This document shows, one piece after another, positions 1 through 9,496 of a DNA stretch of 64,000 bases; the stretch's first letter is position 1; the number at the start of each line of letters is the position of its first letter. The notes under the pieces are model-generated. The model worked only from the letters and a program-made list of their open reading frames with translations. It had not been told where the DNA came from and ran no database searches. A program made the position numbers and the translations under genes. The stretch is from Halodesulfovibrio sp. (GTDB lineage: Bacteria > Desulfobacterota > Desulfovibrionia > Desulfovibrionales > Desulfovibrionaceae): assembly GCF_025210605.1 (NCBI RefSeq), contig NZ_JAOARI010000011.1:62001-126000 (forward strand), read 5' to 3'.

Positions 1-298
1 ATCAGTTAAAAATGCATCCTATTCAGGACAAAAAATGGTGTAGCAGCTCATATATTACATCGTTTCACAACACTTGGCGGTTACAATTTTTACTATTTAC
101 ATCCACATAAAAAAACTCCCCTTTTTATCAAGAGGAGTTTTTGAAAATATGATCCGCTCTTAACGGTATCAAAAAAAACAGCGCTTGCGCTCCAAGAGCG
201 CACCCACATTAAGTCTATTCATCTACAAGAACACGTTGCGTTTTAATTTGCAGAAAACAACGCTGTTGCATTACAAATAGCCGCTGAATAATACCCAC
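1..298. other. Gene-free left edge with one terminator-like hairpin
   Basis: No supportable gene. A hairpin pairs AAAAACTCC (111-119) with GGAGTTTTT (134-142). Its A-run and T-run make it a bidirectional terminator that could serve the minus-strand HD-domain gene ending at 299, or a gene left of the window. Confidence 0.5.
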
Positions 299-1540
299 TT
301 AATCAAAATCAGACATTAAAGCGCCTATATGAATGTTACCAATGGATATTTTGCGGTACTTATCACGCAGCCGCCACATAGCTTGATTTAATTCATTTAT
401 AGAAATTCCATTGCGCACTGCTGTATATGCTTCAATATATGCAGCAAGCTCGTCGCATACTTTTAGCATTTCCCCATCTTTAGGATTTACAGAGTTATCA
501 TTATATATTGATTGAAGCTCATCAAATGTAACGCGCTGGACTTTACCGTTTTGTTCAATGCAATCATGAAACTCTGAACCTGTTTCTGTTCCTAAGAAAT
601 ATCCAAGCCTGTCTGCTATGTCGGTGTACCCTTCGTCACGCAACGGCTGAAAGACTCGGCGCTCAAGTTCTTCATCCTCATACGCTTTAATCAGTACATC
701 CAATTCCTTAACAGATTTTTTTACTGGAGAGATAATATCCCGTGTCAGCATCTCCGGTAGGTCATGGAACAGTCCGCAGAAAAAGTTATTCTGTCTACGT
801 GCTGGACAAGCATCCTGCACAACAGAAAAGAAATAGCTGTAGCAACCGACCAAAAACATGTGTCCCATAACGGAGGTTTCTGGAATCCTAGGCATCTGTG
901 ACCAACGCTTTTGGAATCGCAGTTGACCGCAAAGATTGGCAAGTTTACCCAGCGCATGGGTTTTCGGGTTCATTAACTCTGGAAATCCTTTAAGAGCCTG
1001 AAATTCTTTTTGCTGATCTAAAAACGATTCACGAATTTCATCCAGTTCATCATCAAAGGCATTTAGCCCTTCAATAAGCTTAAATTCCCAGCTGCTGGCG
1101 TAACAATGAGCAGCAGCAAGAATATCATCAGCAAGTTCATGCTTTCGATCTGAATCAAAATAGGCAAGAAAACGCATCCAAAAATCAGCACCCAAGGTGC
1201 TCAACACTGGCTCCAATTCTCCCTGTACCCATGCAACCAACTGACGGTAGTGCTCCGGATTTTCTTTAATACGATAGTAAACAGGTGGCTTAATATCGGT
1301 AATAACAAGTCGGAAAAGATAATCAAAAATTCCCCATTCAACAATTCTATCACCAAGGACAAGCCGCTCTTCAGCAGTCATATCACGCGAGTTTTCCTGT
1401 AACAACAACCACGCAATGATCATTTTATGAGCTTGCTTATCTACCTCATATAACTCTGCGGGACGTAATTTATCATTCCAGCGTTTCATATATGCACCAG
1501 AGAAAACAGTTTGCAGCAGTCCCTTACGAATACTTGACAT
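299..1540 (-). CDS. HD-domain phosphohydrolase family protein
   Basis: The 413-aa product carries an HD metal-binding domain in its second half: a GHM histidine near residue 227, the HD pair at 259-260 and a downstream Asp near 363 (VCDELAAY). This spacing fits the YfbR-like/HD_3 group, whose members are often nucleotidases acting on 5'-nucleotides. Substrate and role cannot be read from the sequence. The N-terminal 200 residues are helical and acidic and match no family I recognise. There is no signal peptide, so it should be cytoplasmic. It stands alone, divergent from rplM, so a role linked to translation is not implied. The HD-domain assignment is firm; the specific activity is not. Confidence 0.75.
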   Translation of the reverse strand: MSSIRKGLLQTVFSGAYMKRWNDKLRPAELYEVDKQAHKMIIAWLLLQENSRDMTAEERLVLGDRIVEWGIFDYLFRLVITDIKPPVYYRIKENPEHYRQLVAWVQGELEPVLSTLGADFWMRFLAYFDSDRKHELADDILAAAHCYASSWEFKLIEGLNAFDDELDEIRESFLDQQKEFQALKGFPELMNPKTHALGKLANLCGQLRFQKRWSQMPRIPETSVMGHMFLVGCYSYFFSVVQDACPARRQNNFFCGLFHDLPEMLTRDIISPVKKSVKELDVLIKAYEDEELERRVFQPLRDEGYTDIADRLGYFLGTETGSEFHDCIEQNGKVQRVTFDELQSIYNDNSVNPKDGEMLKVCDELAAYIEAYTAVRNGISINELNQAMWRLRDKYRKISIGNIHIGALMSDFD

Positions 1541-1764
1541 AATAAAAAATCCTCATATTTTCAGAAAAATCACTTGGCAACGAAACAGTCATGGTATAAG
1601 AACGTTGTTTCCGCACGAAGCCGGAGGTCTTTTCCAGGATTTTTCACGAATCCGGATCCCCCCGTACAACCGCCGACTTTGGGCTGACCGATCTTATTGT
1701 TATATTGACATGGAAACAAGAACTCCATAAGAGCCAACGTGTTTCGACACTAGGAGTAATATAG
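1541..1764 (+). promoter_or_regulatory. rplM upstream region with weak promoter
   Basis: TTGACA (1705-1710) is followed after 17 nt by a poor -10, TAAGAG (1728-1733), ahead of a good AGGAGT ribosome-binding site. CCGGA (about 1621) and TCCGG (about 1648) can pair, leaving open an r-protein leader structure. No known leader family was recognised. Confidence 0.35.
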
Positions 1765-2199
1765 ATGAAAACTTTCAGCCCTAAGCCTGAAGATATCACA
1801 CGCGAGTGGTTTGTAGTTGACGCTGAGGATCAGATCCTCGGTCGCCTCGCTACCCAGATCGCTCACCGCCTTCGTGGCAAACATAAGCCAGAATTCGCAC
1901 CTCACGTTGACAACGGTGATTTCATCGTAGTCGTGAATTGTGAAAAAATCAAAGTTACCGGTAACAAGATGGCAGACAAAATGTACTACCGTCACACCGG
2001 TTTCCCAGGTGGCCTCAAAGAAGCTAACCTTGAGACTATGCTTGAGAAGAAACCTGAAGATGTTATTCGCAAAGCTGTTCAGGGTATGCTTCCTAAGAAC
2101 CGTCTCGGTCGCGCTATCATGAAGAAGCTCAAAATTTATGTTGGTAACGAGCACCCACATGCTGCTCAGAACCCTCAGGCTCTTGAGCTTAAGTACTAG
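1765..2199 (+). CDS. rplM: 50S ribosomal protein L13
   Basis: The 144-aa product has the usual L13 length and its hallmark segments: the [12 protein letters not shown] stretch near the N terminus, the [12 protein letters not shown] block, and the C-terminal [11 protein letters not shown] motif. L13 is an early-assembly protein of the large ribosomal subunit that binds 23S rRNA. It is followed 20 nt later by rpsI, the conserved bacterial pair, and the two almost certainly share one transcript. An AGGAG ribosome-binding site precedes the ATG. Codon choice is strongly biased, as expected for a highly expressed gene. Confidence 0.98.
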   Translation: MKTFSPKPEDITREWFVVDAEDQILGRLATQIAHRLRGKHKPEFAPHVDNGDFIVVVNCEKIKVTGNKMADKMYYRHTGFPGGLKEANLETMLEKKPEDVIRKAVQGMLPKNRLGRAIMKKLKIYVGNEHPHAAQNPQALELKY

Positions 2200-2219
2200 A
2201 TTAGAGGTAGGAGATTACT

Positions 2220-2612
2220 ATGTCCAACGAATTTGATTACGGCACAGGCAGAAGAAAGAACGCTACTGCTCGTACCCGCCTCTACGCTGGTAGCGGTCAG
2301 ATCACTGTTAACGGTCGTCCTTACGATGAGTACTTCCCTCGTAAGACTCTCCAGATGATCATTCGTCAGCCTCTTGAGCTTGTTAAAATGCTCGAGAAAT
2401 TTGACGTTAAAGTAAACGTAGCTGGTGGCGGTATGTCCGGTCAGGCTCTCGCAGTACGTCACGGTATTTCCCGTGCACTTCTCGAAGTTGATGCAGACAT
2501 GCGTCCAGCACTCAAAAAAGCAGGCTTCCTGACTCGTGACGCTCGTAAGAAAGAGCGTAAAAAATACGGTCAGCGTGGCGCTCGTGCTCGCTTCCAGTAC
2601 TCAAAGCGTTAA
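2220..2612 (+). CDS. rpsI: 30S ribosomal protein S9
   Basis: The 130-aa product shows the S9 pattern: the [12 protein letters not shown] start, the [19 protein letters not shown] block, and the basic C-terminal tail ending in QYSKR, which in the ribosome reaches the P-site tRNA. It lies just downstream of rplM with its own GAGGTAGGAG ribosome-binding region and is closed by a strong terminator at 2643-2672. Product and start are both secure. Confidence 0.98.
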   Translation: MSNEFDYGTGRRKNATARTRLYAGSGQITVNGRPYDEYFPRKTLQMIIRQPLELVKMLEKFDVKVNVAGGGMSGQALAVRHGISRALLEVDADMRPALKKAGFLTRDARKKERKKYGQRGARARFQYSKR

Positions 2613-2642
2613 TTTCGCTTCGAGTTTACTGCTCGATCTTCA

Positions 2643-2672
2643 AGGCAGGTTCTTACGAACCTGCCTTTTTTT
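2643..2672 (+). terminator. rplM-rpsI terminator
   Basis: A perfect 10-bp stem, AGGCAGGTTC (2643-2652) with GAACCTGCCT (2657-2666), is followed by a run of seven T. Confidence 0.93.
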
Positions 2673-2767
2673 GTATCCATGCACTTAGCGCCTGCCCCTC
2701 AACATTGACAGTACTTGTCTGTACAGGCAGAACAAAAGGCGATAACCAGATTAGCAAGGAAATACTC

Positions 2768-3286
2768 ATGGCAGATTACCCGAACGAAACTGATTGTATT
2801 ACCCTTATCGGTATGGCAAGTGCTGGAAAATCCACATTAGGGAAGATTCTTGCTCGTCAGCTGGGCTGGGTGTTTATTGATACCGATCATCTAATCGAAG
2901 GTCAGTACGGAACAAACTTGCAGGCTGTAACGGACTCCATGACTAAAGAAGAATTTCTTGATGTGGAGTGTTCCGTTGTAAGTGCAGTACGCGCAAAACG
3001 TTGCGTTATTGCCACTGGCGGCAGTGTTGTGTACCGCGAACAAGCCATGGTGCATTTACAATCGTTAGGCCCTGTTTGTCATCTGGATGTCGGTTTACCG
3101 AATATCCTCAAGCGCATTGCGGAAAAACCGGATCGTGGACTTGCCATTGCTCCGGGGCAAACTATTGAAGACCTCTACAGCGAGCGTGCTGCGTTATACA
3201 AAAAGTATGCAAGCATCAGTGTCCCGTGTGATAATAAAACACCCGACGAATGTGTAACGGCTCTGCTAAAAACGTTGGGATTATAA
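2768..3286 (+). CDS. Shikimate-kinase-like P-loop protein, divergent
   Basis: The 172-aa product has the shikimate kinase fold: a Walker A loop GMASAGKST near residues 15-23, the DTD motif near 37-39, an ATGGS glycine loop near 80, and an Arg in the lid (KPDRGLA). Shikimate kinase phosphorylates shikimate in the chorismate pathway. However, the usual FRxxE substrate-binding arginine is replaced, reading EEFLDVE here, so either the substrate differs or binding is altered. The ATG at 2768 follows AAGGAA at a good distance; an in-frame TTG at 2705 would add 21 unlikely residues. The next gene starts 3 nt after the stop, so the two are probably cotranscribed. Family membership is fairly safe; calling it aroK/aroL would be too strong. 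Confidence 0.72.
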   Translation: MADYPNETDCITLIGMASAGKSTLGKILARQLGWVFIDTDHLIEGQYGTNLQAVTDSMTKEEFLDVECSVVSAVRAKRCVIATGGSVVYREQAMVHLQSLGPVCHLDVGLPNILKRIAEKPDRGLAIAPGQTIEDLYSERAALYKKYASISVPCDNKTPDECVTALLKTLGL

Positions 3287-3288
3287 AC

Positions 3289-3900
3289 ATGAAAAAGAAG
3301 AACAAACGTACTGCAACAGTCGGCACATTTGGCAAGCTGGCAAAACTTTACAAAAACATGGCAGATGCATACGCAAAAACAGCTGCTGATGCAGGACTCT
3401 CCTGTGCAGGCTGCCAAGATAACTGTTGCTACAGCTATTTCCAGCACCACACATATATTGAGTGGGCATACATGTGGAAAGGGCTAAACGCGCTGCCTGA
3501 AGAAAAACGTGAATATTTCATCCAGCGAGCTAAAGATGTTGTGGCACAGTATGAAGCTGCCATTGCTAAAAAAGAGCGCCCGCATGTTATGTGTCCACTA
3601 AACGAAGATGGTTTATGCGGATTATATGAGCACCGCTTAATGATCTGTCGCATGCATGGCACAAAGAACTTGATGATCTTCCCTAACGGTGAACAACGCT
3701 ATTTTCAGGGGTGCTATCGCTTCCGCGAAAAAGTTGAAGGCATGGATGAATTCATGATTCCAATGCTCAACCGCACCCCTTTCTATCAGGAGCTGGCACA
3801 GCTGGAGATGAAGTACGCCGGGGCTGCATTAAAAAAAGTTCCACGCGTAAACCTGACTCTCGCTGAAATGATAGTTCAAGGTCCTCCTGACCTTTCATAA
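3289..3900 (+). CDS. YkgJ-type cysteine-cluster protein
   Basis: The 203-aa product carries the cysteine pattern of the YkgJ/Fli-B-like family: CxGCxxNCC near residue 37, then CPLNEDGLCGLYEHRLMICR, then a late GC. Families with this layout are thought to bind zinc or an Fe-S cluster; their reaction is unknown. No signal peptide. It starts at an ATG 3 nt after the stop of the shikimate-kinase-like gene, suggesting coupled translation, and is closed by a terminator at 3907-3933. A longer reading frame beginning inside the upstream gene is less likely. Confidence 0.78.
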   Translation: MKKKNKRTATVGTFGKLAKLYKNMADAYAKTAADAGLSCAGCQDNCCYSYFQHHTYIEWAYMWKGLNALPEEKREYFIQRAKDVVAQYEAAIAKKERPHVMCPLNEDGLCGLYEHRLMICRMHGTKNLMIFPNGEQRYFQGCYRFREKVEGMDEFMIPMLNRTPFYQELAQLEMKYAGAALKKVPRVNLTLAEMIVQGPPDLS

Positions 3901-3906
3901 AATAAA

Positions 3907-3933
3907 AAAAAACGCCTCATAGAGGCGTTTTTT
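3907..3933. terminator. Bidirectional terminator
   Basis: AAAAAACGCCTC (3907-3918) pairs with GAGGCGTTTTTT (3922-3933). It ends the YkgJ-type gene and could also stop transcription from the other side. Confidence 0.9.
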
Positions 3934-4069
3934 CGTGTGTCACATAATCCCGCATTTGAGCAGATACTGCGAAGAATGTATCTGCATCATTACAATTACG
4001 GACAAAGAGAAAGCGACATAGATGTAGTGTATCTACAGTACGACGTACATACACTAAAAAAGAATATTT

Positions 4070-4468
4070 CTATTCTTCATTTTTGCGTCTTCTTTCCCAT
4101 AATTTCATATTGTTCATTTTTTTACGTCGTTCACGTTGTAATGCTTTACAAACCAACGGCGTATTCTTTTTCAGCCCCCACTTCTCGCGGTAAGAGATTG
4201 CATCAAGGTCATGCAGTGCGAGATGCCTTTTAGTTAAAATCTTAAAAGTCTTACCACATTCAAGACATGTAACAGTCTTTTCTTTAATAGACTTTTTAGG
4301 ATCAACTGCAGCTTCTTGCGTTTCTTCAGCAAGAGCATCTTCTTCACTAATAACTCTGATTCCAGACGCAAGTGTTTTTACCATTGAGGTAATTTCTTCC
4401 TCTGCCATGGTCCGCACACTAGCTTGCGCCTTCACAATTTCCAACGCTTCTTTTAAGTAGTCTTCCAT
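4070..4468 (-). CDS. MucR/Ros-type zinc-finger transcriptional regulator
   Basis: The 132-aa product has a C-terminal Ros/MucR domain: CLECGKTF, then KRHLALHD, giving a Cys2-His2 zinc finger, then the family signature YREKWGL and a basic tail. MucR/Ros proteins bind AT-rich DNA and in alphaproteobacteria control surface polysaccharide and virulence genes. The N-terminal half is helical and acidic, as in the family, where it mediates oligomers. A GAGGTG ribosome-binding site precedes the ATG. Its upstream region (4469-4874) is very AT-rich, the kind of DNA such proteins bind, which suggests autoregulation; that part is inference. Confidence 0.85.
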   Translation of the reverse strand: MEDYLKEALEIVKAQASVRTMAEEEITSMVKTLASGIRVISEEDALAEETQEAAVDPKKSIKEKTVTCLECGKTFKILTKRHLALHDLDAISYREKWGLKKNTPLVCKALQRERRKKMNNMKLWERRRKNEE

Positions 4469-4874
4469 TTAATGCACCTCATGAAATACTATTGCTCAAC
4501 GACTAGGCACAACTCTTTTGCGTTATGTAAAAGCTATTCATTAAATGAATACATGTTCTTTTAACCCTCGTCAAATAAAGCACTTTTTATTTTTGCTACT
4601 TTTTTTCTGAGTCTATTTTACTATGCCACTACAGAGATGAAAGGACATTCTTATTTAATTAATATTCCCTTATTTACAAAATGAATATCATCATGTTCCT
4701 TTCATATATTTTTTTTTTATTTTTACTTAGCATGTTGTATTGTGCTACTTACAATCATTTTTCATGCAATATAGAAGCACCTACACCGTATTTTGCTTGT
4801 CTAATCGATTTTTTCTTTTGAACAAAAAAAAGGACGCCGGTTCCGGCGTCCTTACTTATACTTTTCTGTATGTG
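4469..4874. other. AT-rich gene-free interval
   Basis: No gene found. It is strongly AT-rich with long T runs (about 4708-4725) and contains the gatB terminator at its right end. It may hold the promoter and AT-rich operator of the MucR-type gene, but no exact site could be fixed. Confidence 0.5.
4824..4853 (-). terminator. gatB terminator
   Basis: AAGGACGCCGG (4830-4840) pairs with CCGGCGTCCTT (4843-4853). The A-run on the left becomes a U-run in the minus-strand transcript. Confidence 0.93.
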
Positions 4875-6302
4875 CTACAATTTCTTCTGTAGTAACTGAT
4901 TTACAAGAGCAGGGTTGGCTTTTCCGCGTGTTTTACGCATAACTTGACCAACGAAAAAGCTTTGTAATTTATGCTTACCACCGCGATAAGCTTCTGCTTC
5001 TGAAGGGTTTTCTGCAATAACTTCATCCACAACTGATTCCAGTTCGGACGAATCAGAAATCTGAACCATGCCTTTGGCTTTTACATACGCTTCAGCAGAG
5101 CCACCCTGCTCCATAAGTTCAGGTAAAACATCATTCCCGATCTTGGTAGATATTATTCCTTCTTCAACTATGCGAACAAGTTCTGCAAAGTGCTGTGGCT
5201 CAAGTGCAACATCTGCAACTGTAATATTGCGCTCATTCAGTTCACGCATGAACTGACCCATCATAAAGTTACTTAATTTTTTAGGGTTATTAAAGGCAGC
5301 AACAGCAGCTTCATAGTATTCAGCAATAGCTCTATCTTGCGTCAGCAAGTTAGCATCATATTCAGGCAACCCGAATTCTGATTCAAAACGAGCACGTTTT
5401 TCAAGCGGCAGTTCCGGTAACTCACTCTTCCATTGTGCAACCTGATCTTCAGACAACATAACCGGAATCAGGTCAGGATCAGGGAAGTAGCGGTAGTCAT
5501 GTGCCTCTTCTTTTCCGCGCATAGAAGCAGTAATATTTTTTTCCGCATTATACAAACGGGTTTCCTGAACTACCTTTTCACCATCAAGAATAAGATCTTC
5601 CTGACGTGCAATTTCGTATTCAATACCGCGCTGAACATTGCGGAAGGAGTTCATGTTCTTCAACTCAACACGAGTGCCGAATTCTTCCTGCCCACGAGGA
5701 CGCAGAGAAACGTTTGCATCACAACGGAAGCTGCCTTCCTCCATGTTGCCATCGCAGATATCAAGGTACAGCAAAATAGAGTGTAATGTTTTTAGGTAGG
5801 AAACAGCCTCTTCCGCGCTACGCATATCAGGATCGGATACAATCTCAATAAGCGGCACACCTGTCCTGTTAAAATCTACGTATGAAAGATTTTCTGCCTG
5901 AGAATGAATAGATTTACCGGCATCGTTTTCAAGCTGGATACGGGTAATGCCCACACGCTTTGTAGACTCACCAACAGGAATTTCAATGTGCCCAGTCTGG
6001 CAGATTGCATTATCCAGCTGTGATATCTGATAGCCATTAGGAGAATCTGGGTAGAAGTAGTTTTTGCGCTCAAAAATAGAATCAAGACTCACAGTGCAAT
6101 TCATTGCAAGTCCCATTTTAGCAGCAAATTCAACAGCTTTAGCATTTAATACCGGCAGTGCACCCGGCATACCGGAACAAACTTCACAAACGTTTTCATT
6201 CGGCTCAGACCCGAAACGGGTTGAACAGGAACAGAATAATTTTGATTCCGTCTTGAGCTGAGCATGAACCTCAAGCCCGATGACAACTTCAAAATCAGCC
6301 AT
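4875..6302 (-). CDS. gatB: Asp-tRNA(Asn)/Glu-tRNA(Gln) amidotransferase subunit B
   Basis: The 475-aa product is full length for GatB, with GLEVHAQL near the start, the CxC...C...C zinc-type cysteines (LFCSC, NVCEVC), [14 protein letters not shown], and the [11 protein letters not shown] block. The C-terminal YqeY-like tail that binds tRNA is present. GatB phosphorylates the misacylated tRNA before GatA amidates it, so this organism probably makes Gln-tRNA and/or Asn-tRNA by the indirect route. Its partners gatC and gatA sit about 33 kb away at 38269-40035. AAGGAGAG precedes the ATG. It may be transcribed with the DUF89-like gene and nadK upstream. Confidence 0.97.
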   Translation of the reverse strand: MADFEVVIGLEVHAQLKTESKLFCSCSTRFGSEPNENVCEVCSGMPGALPVLNAKAVEFAAKMGLAMNCTVSLDSIFERKNYFYPDSPNGYQISQLDNAICQTGHIEIPVGESTKRVGITRIQLENDAGKSIHSQAENLSYVDFNRTGVPLIEIVSDPDMRSAEEAVSYLKTLHSILLYLDICDGNMEEGSFRCDANVSLRPRGQEEFGTRVELKNMNSFRNVQRGIEYEIARQEDLILDGEKVVQETRLYNAEKNITASMRGKEEAHDYRYFPDPDLIPVMLSEDQVAQWKSELPELPLEKRARFESEFGLPEYDANLLTQDRAIAEYYEAAVAAFNNPKKLSNFMMGQFMRELNERNITVADVALEPQHFAELVRIVEEGIISTKIGNDVLPELMEQGGSAEAYVKAKGMVQISDSSELESVVDEVIAENPSEAEAYRGGKHKLQSFFVGQVMRKTRGKANPALVNQLLQKKL

Positions 6303-6403
6303 AACACTCTCCTTGCATCTATCTTCCGGAAAAACACCGAAGAACAGCTACCCTGTCCAACAGACACAAGGTAGCCTTTGATTTTTATTTATTACAATTT
6401 TAC

Positions 6404-8152
6404 TTACATAGAGGTAATACCGGCATCGTAATATTTACCGACACCATATTCCGCTCTACGGAAAAACTTCTCTGAACTCGGTCCAATAATCTGCAATTCC
6501 GGATTTCTCTTCTGCACATCCAGGGCAATACGCATTTCCTTTGTGCAGCCAGTTGAGAATGTGGAATCTTTACCAGACCAGATTGATGGAACTTTGCGGT
6601 CAAGCAAAGCAAAGCTTGTTTCTATATCTTCAACTGTCTGAAAACGCCAGACGTCCAGCATGCCGCTTCGCTGCACCTGTTCCCACATAAACATCAAGTC
6701 ATCCCCGTCCATGCCCTCTTCAAAGTGCTCAGCGGGGTTAATAATAAAGGTACTGTCGAGCCGCGACCGTAAATGCGCCACAAAGGTATTCACAACTTTA
6801 ATGGCAGTGTCTGTTTCACCCGGAATAGAGCCGATGATCGCGCTATAGAACATAACACTGCGACCCTTTTCTTTTTCCTTGCGCATACTTTCAATAATTC
6901 TGCTTGCCATAGCATTAATGGCTTCTTCACTAAATTTACGCACACTTCCAGCTCTCGGTTTTGCTTCCAAAACAAAAGTGCCATCCTTTTTCCTGTAGAA
7001 ACCGATGACATCGCGAGTAAAGCTGTGTCCGCAATTTAATAAATTATCATAGTTTGCTGCGCCCTTTGCAAAAACAATATCGCACTCTTTCCACGCACGG
7101 GAGAACGTTACATTTGTTTTATACAGATTCAACTTCTCACGCATGCCGTCCGAAATAATTAAGAAGCGATGGGAACGCAGCAGCGCAAGTAAAAGATTTT
7201 TAGATATAGTGTCGTTTGCCACCATCTTGGCACTTTTGCACAACTCCACCAAAACAGGATCTTGCATAGCATCCCAGTAGGTCGGGGAATCGAACAAAAA
7301 GCCTTCTTTCAGTGCCAGAATTACTTTATGCCCCTGCCTGAGTAACGCCCGAATAAAGTAGAGGTCAAATACAATTCCACCACTGCTTTCAGGAAGGAAC
7401 AAAATTGTTTTTCTATCATCTTTTTCCGAACCCAAAAGCACATCCAGCGAATGGGCTGTCGGGCACGGCTTGTTGATCTCCGCTTCGACATCAAGATACG
7501 AAGGAGTACTGCTGCTCCACAATTCGGGAATAGTGGACAGATACATAAGCCGCACCAGTTCAATAGAATCAAGCTCGGAACGTAAATTCCGCAAATCAGG
7601 ATTATACATGCATTCTGACGGTGTTGCGAACAACAACCTGTCGATGGATGGTGTGTTGAAATAATCAAATGCGCGACGGTTCGCAGCAACTTTATCACCG
7701 CTAGACGGGTCTACCAGAGAGCACTGTGTAAGAACAATGCTGTTCATGCGTTTCAACAAACGGGAAGGAATCATGATTCGTGAGGACAAATGAGTCTGGA
7801 ACCGTAAGCGGCAAAACCCCATTACTTTACGTTCATGATATTTGTTGAATGCATGTTTGCGAATCAAGCGCACAGTATGAAGCCAGATTCGACCATACTC
7901 ACGCATCAAATCGCCCGAAGGCTTTTCTTCCATCAAGCAAATCAAAGTTTCATCTGAACAAGGGATAAAAACTTGCTGGTCATCCAGCGCAACCATGAAT
8001 CTAAGTTGCTCATCCGAAGCAACATTTTCAGGATTCATGAGGTGCTCAATATTATTTTCTGTCTTAAAGTGATGCAACCATGCGTCCATAGCGGCATCTT
8101 GTCCCCAGCAAACATCTCTGGCAGACACAATCTCAGGCAGTTCTTTTCCCAT
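6404..8152 (-). CDS. DUF89/ARMT1-like protein with degraded metal site
   Basis: Residues about 255-400 of this 582-aa protein follow the DUF89 (ARMT1-type metal phosphatase) layout: a strand ending FLPESSGGIVFD where active members have DNAGE, then a GHKV..ALKEG strand, and later DIVFAKGAANYDNL where active members have KGxGNYE. The acidic metal ligands of the first motif are therefore missing and the last motif is altered. DUF89 enzymes remove phosphate from damaged or unwanted metabolites. The N-terminal 250 residues are unassigned, and the C-terminal 150 (GETDTAIKVVNTF through GPSSEKFFRRAEYG) match nothing I recognise. It lies between nadK and gatB on the same strand. DUF89 ancestry is likely; activity is doubtful. 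Confidence 0.55.
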   Translation of the reverse strand: MGKELPEIVSARDVCWGQDAAMDAWLHHFKTENNIEHLMNPENVASDEQLRFMVALDDQQVFIPCSDETLICLMEEKPSGDLMREYGRIWLHTVRLIRKHAFNKYHERKVMGFCRLRFQTHLSSRIMIPSRLLKRMNSIVLTQCSLVDPSSGDKVAANRRAFDYFNTPSIDRLLFATPSECMYNPDLRNLRSELDSIELVRLMYLSTIPELWSSSTPSYLDVEAEINKPCPTAHSLDVLLGSEKDDRKTILFLPESSGGIVFDLYFIRALLRQGHKVILALKEGFLFDSPTYWDAMQDPVLVELCKSAKMVANDTISKNLLLALLRSHRFLIISDGMREKLNLYKTNVTFSRAWKECDIVFAKGAANYDNLLNCGHSFTRDVIGFYRKKDGTFVLEAKPRAGSVRKFSEEAINAMASRIIESMRKEKEKGRSVMFYSAIIGSIPGETDTAIKVVNTFVAHLRSRLDSTFIINPAEHFEEGMDGDDLMFMWEQVQRSGMLDVWRFQTVEDIETSFALLDRKVPSIWSGKDSTFSTGCTKEMRIALDVQKRNPELQIIGPSSEKFFRRAEYGVGKYYDAGITSM

Positions 8153-8346
8153 TTCTGTTCTCCCTCATTCAAAATCACTGGTCTAGGGTGTCTGCATGCA
8201 CAACAAGTTGAGACAACGTATTCTTCTTACAAAGCAACAGTAAAATATGTTGAAGAGCAACGCTTCAGTGAAACACGTTTTTTGCTGATAGCGTAGTAAG
8301 AAGAACGAAATAGCAGCAGCACAAAGTTACAATGCAGAAACAGACC

Positions 8347-9198
8347 CTAACAATTTTCGCGAATAAAACCTCTTTTTAGAAGTTTATCGTAGTACGAATT
8401 ATCATCAAATTCAGCGTACAGCAGTCCACCTTCGGCTTTGGAAATGGAAACTACATCATCAGATTCCAGCAGTATGCCTTCCTGACCATCCTGAGTCAGA
8501 AATAGATCAGCGTCATGGCTCCGCACAGCAGCAGAAAAGACATGCGCACCCGGCAGCACCATTGGATATAAACTGCGTAAAAAGGCACAGACAGGCGTTA
8601 CAGAATATGCATCCATATCAGGATGGACTAATGGTCCCCCAGCAGAAATAGCGTATCCGGTTGAGCCTGAAGGTGAAGCAATAATAACACCATCAGCACG
8701 CACTATTCCCATAGGGCTGCCATTCACAGAAAGCTCTAGGCGAACAACACGGGCAAGCGCCCCTCTGTTGATAACAAAATCATTAGCAGCTACTCCGCTG
8801 AAAACAATTTCATCCCCGCGAGTTACAGTGCAGGACAAGGCAAGTCTTCTGCGAAACTGTACTTCACCGTCAATAATAGCCTGTAGGCGCTCTTCCCATG
8901 CATCACTAGGAATTTCGGCAAGAAAACCGACTTTCCCCATATTGATACCCACAAGCGGCACTTCGCAGCCCACCAGCCTTCTGGCAACGCTGAGCAAAGT
9001 GCCATCACCACCCAGCACAATCACAAGATCGCATTTGGCAGCCTCACGGATATGTGACCATTCCGGAGTGCCGTTCTCACAAATAACTCCCTGAATATCG
9101 CGCGCAGCAAACCAGTCGAGCAACTTCTGCCCGAGAGTGGCGGCATCGCCATAGGAAGCCTTTGTTACAATACAAATAGTAGAAATTTTATGGTGCAT
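8347..9198 (-). CDS. nadK: NAD kinase
   Basis: The 283-aa product has the NAD kinase hallmark GGDGTLLSVARR (near 63-74), the NMGKVGFLAE segment that follows it, and the SPSGSTGYAISAGGPLVHPD block. It phosphorylates NAD to NADP in the cytoplasm using ATP or polyphosphate. Length is normal for bacterial NadK. The ribosome-binding site is weak (AGAGAA). It is the first gene of a minus-strand run with the DUF89-like gene and gatB, but gaps of about 190 and 100 nt leave operon membership open. Confidence 0.96.
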   Translation of the reverse strand: MHHKISTICIVTKASYGDAATLGQKLLDWFAARDIQGVICENGTPEWSHIREAAKCDLVIVLGGDGTLLSVARRLVGCEVPLVGINMGKVGFLAEIPSDAWEERLQAIIDGEVQFRRRLALSCTVTRGDEIVFSGVAANDFVINRGALARVVRLELSVNGSPMGIVRADGVIIASPSGSTGYAISAGGPLVHPDMDAYSVTPVCAFLRSLYPMVLPGAHVFSAAVRSHDADLFLTQDGQEGILLESDDVVSISKAEGGLLYAEFDDNSYYDKLLKRGFIRENC

Positions 9199-9436
9199 TG
9201 CAGTTCTCTAGTAAAAAGCGGCTATGACTTCAAGAAATGGATGATAAAACGTCGCATAATTCCAACTGTACCACCAGCTTTTTTCGGACAATATGAATCT
9301 CGCCGACTAAGTATTTTTTCCTTTACGGGAATACAAAGACTCATCGAATTTGACACTTATTATACCCAAATAACATATCCTTTTGTGTATATTTTCTCAC
9401 ATTGTCACTCCTGCGTATATAGTGTACTTCCATTCC

Positions 9437-9453
9437 GTCAGGTGGTACCTGAC
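9437..9453 (+). promoter_or_regulatory. Inverted repeat upstream of gmhA
   Basis: GTCAGGT and ACCTGAC flank a 3-nt spacer, 44 nt before the gmhA start and just before a TATACA stretch (9457-9462). Its position suits an operator, but no matching regulator is known. Confidence 0.35.
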
Positions 9454-9496
9454 CTGTATACATTATCGTACGCAAAACACTGCGTCTGGAGAATTG

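Noticed and set aside
1750..2160. 136-aa minus-strand frame over rplM
   Set aside because: Antisense shadow of a ribosomal protein gene.
4025..4056. TAGTGTAT/ATACACTA inverted repeat as terminator of the MucR-type gene
   Set aside because: The arms are AT-rich with a 16-nt centre, and on the minus strand the T-run comes before the stem, not after it.
9383..9496. Extended GmhA N terminus
   Set aside because: The extra 38 residues do not resemble the family, and a ribosome-binding site lies before the ATG at 9497.
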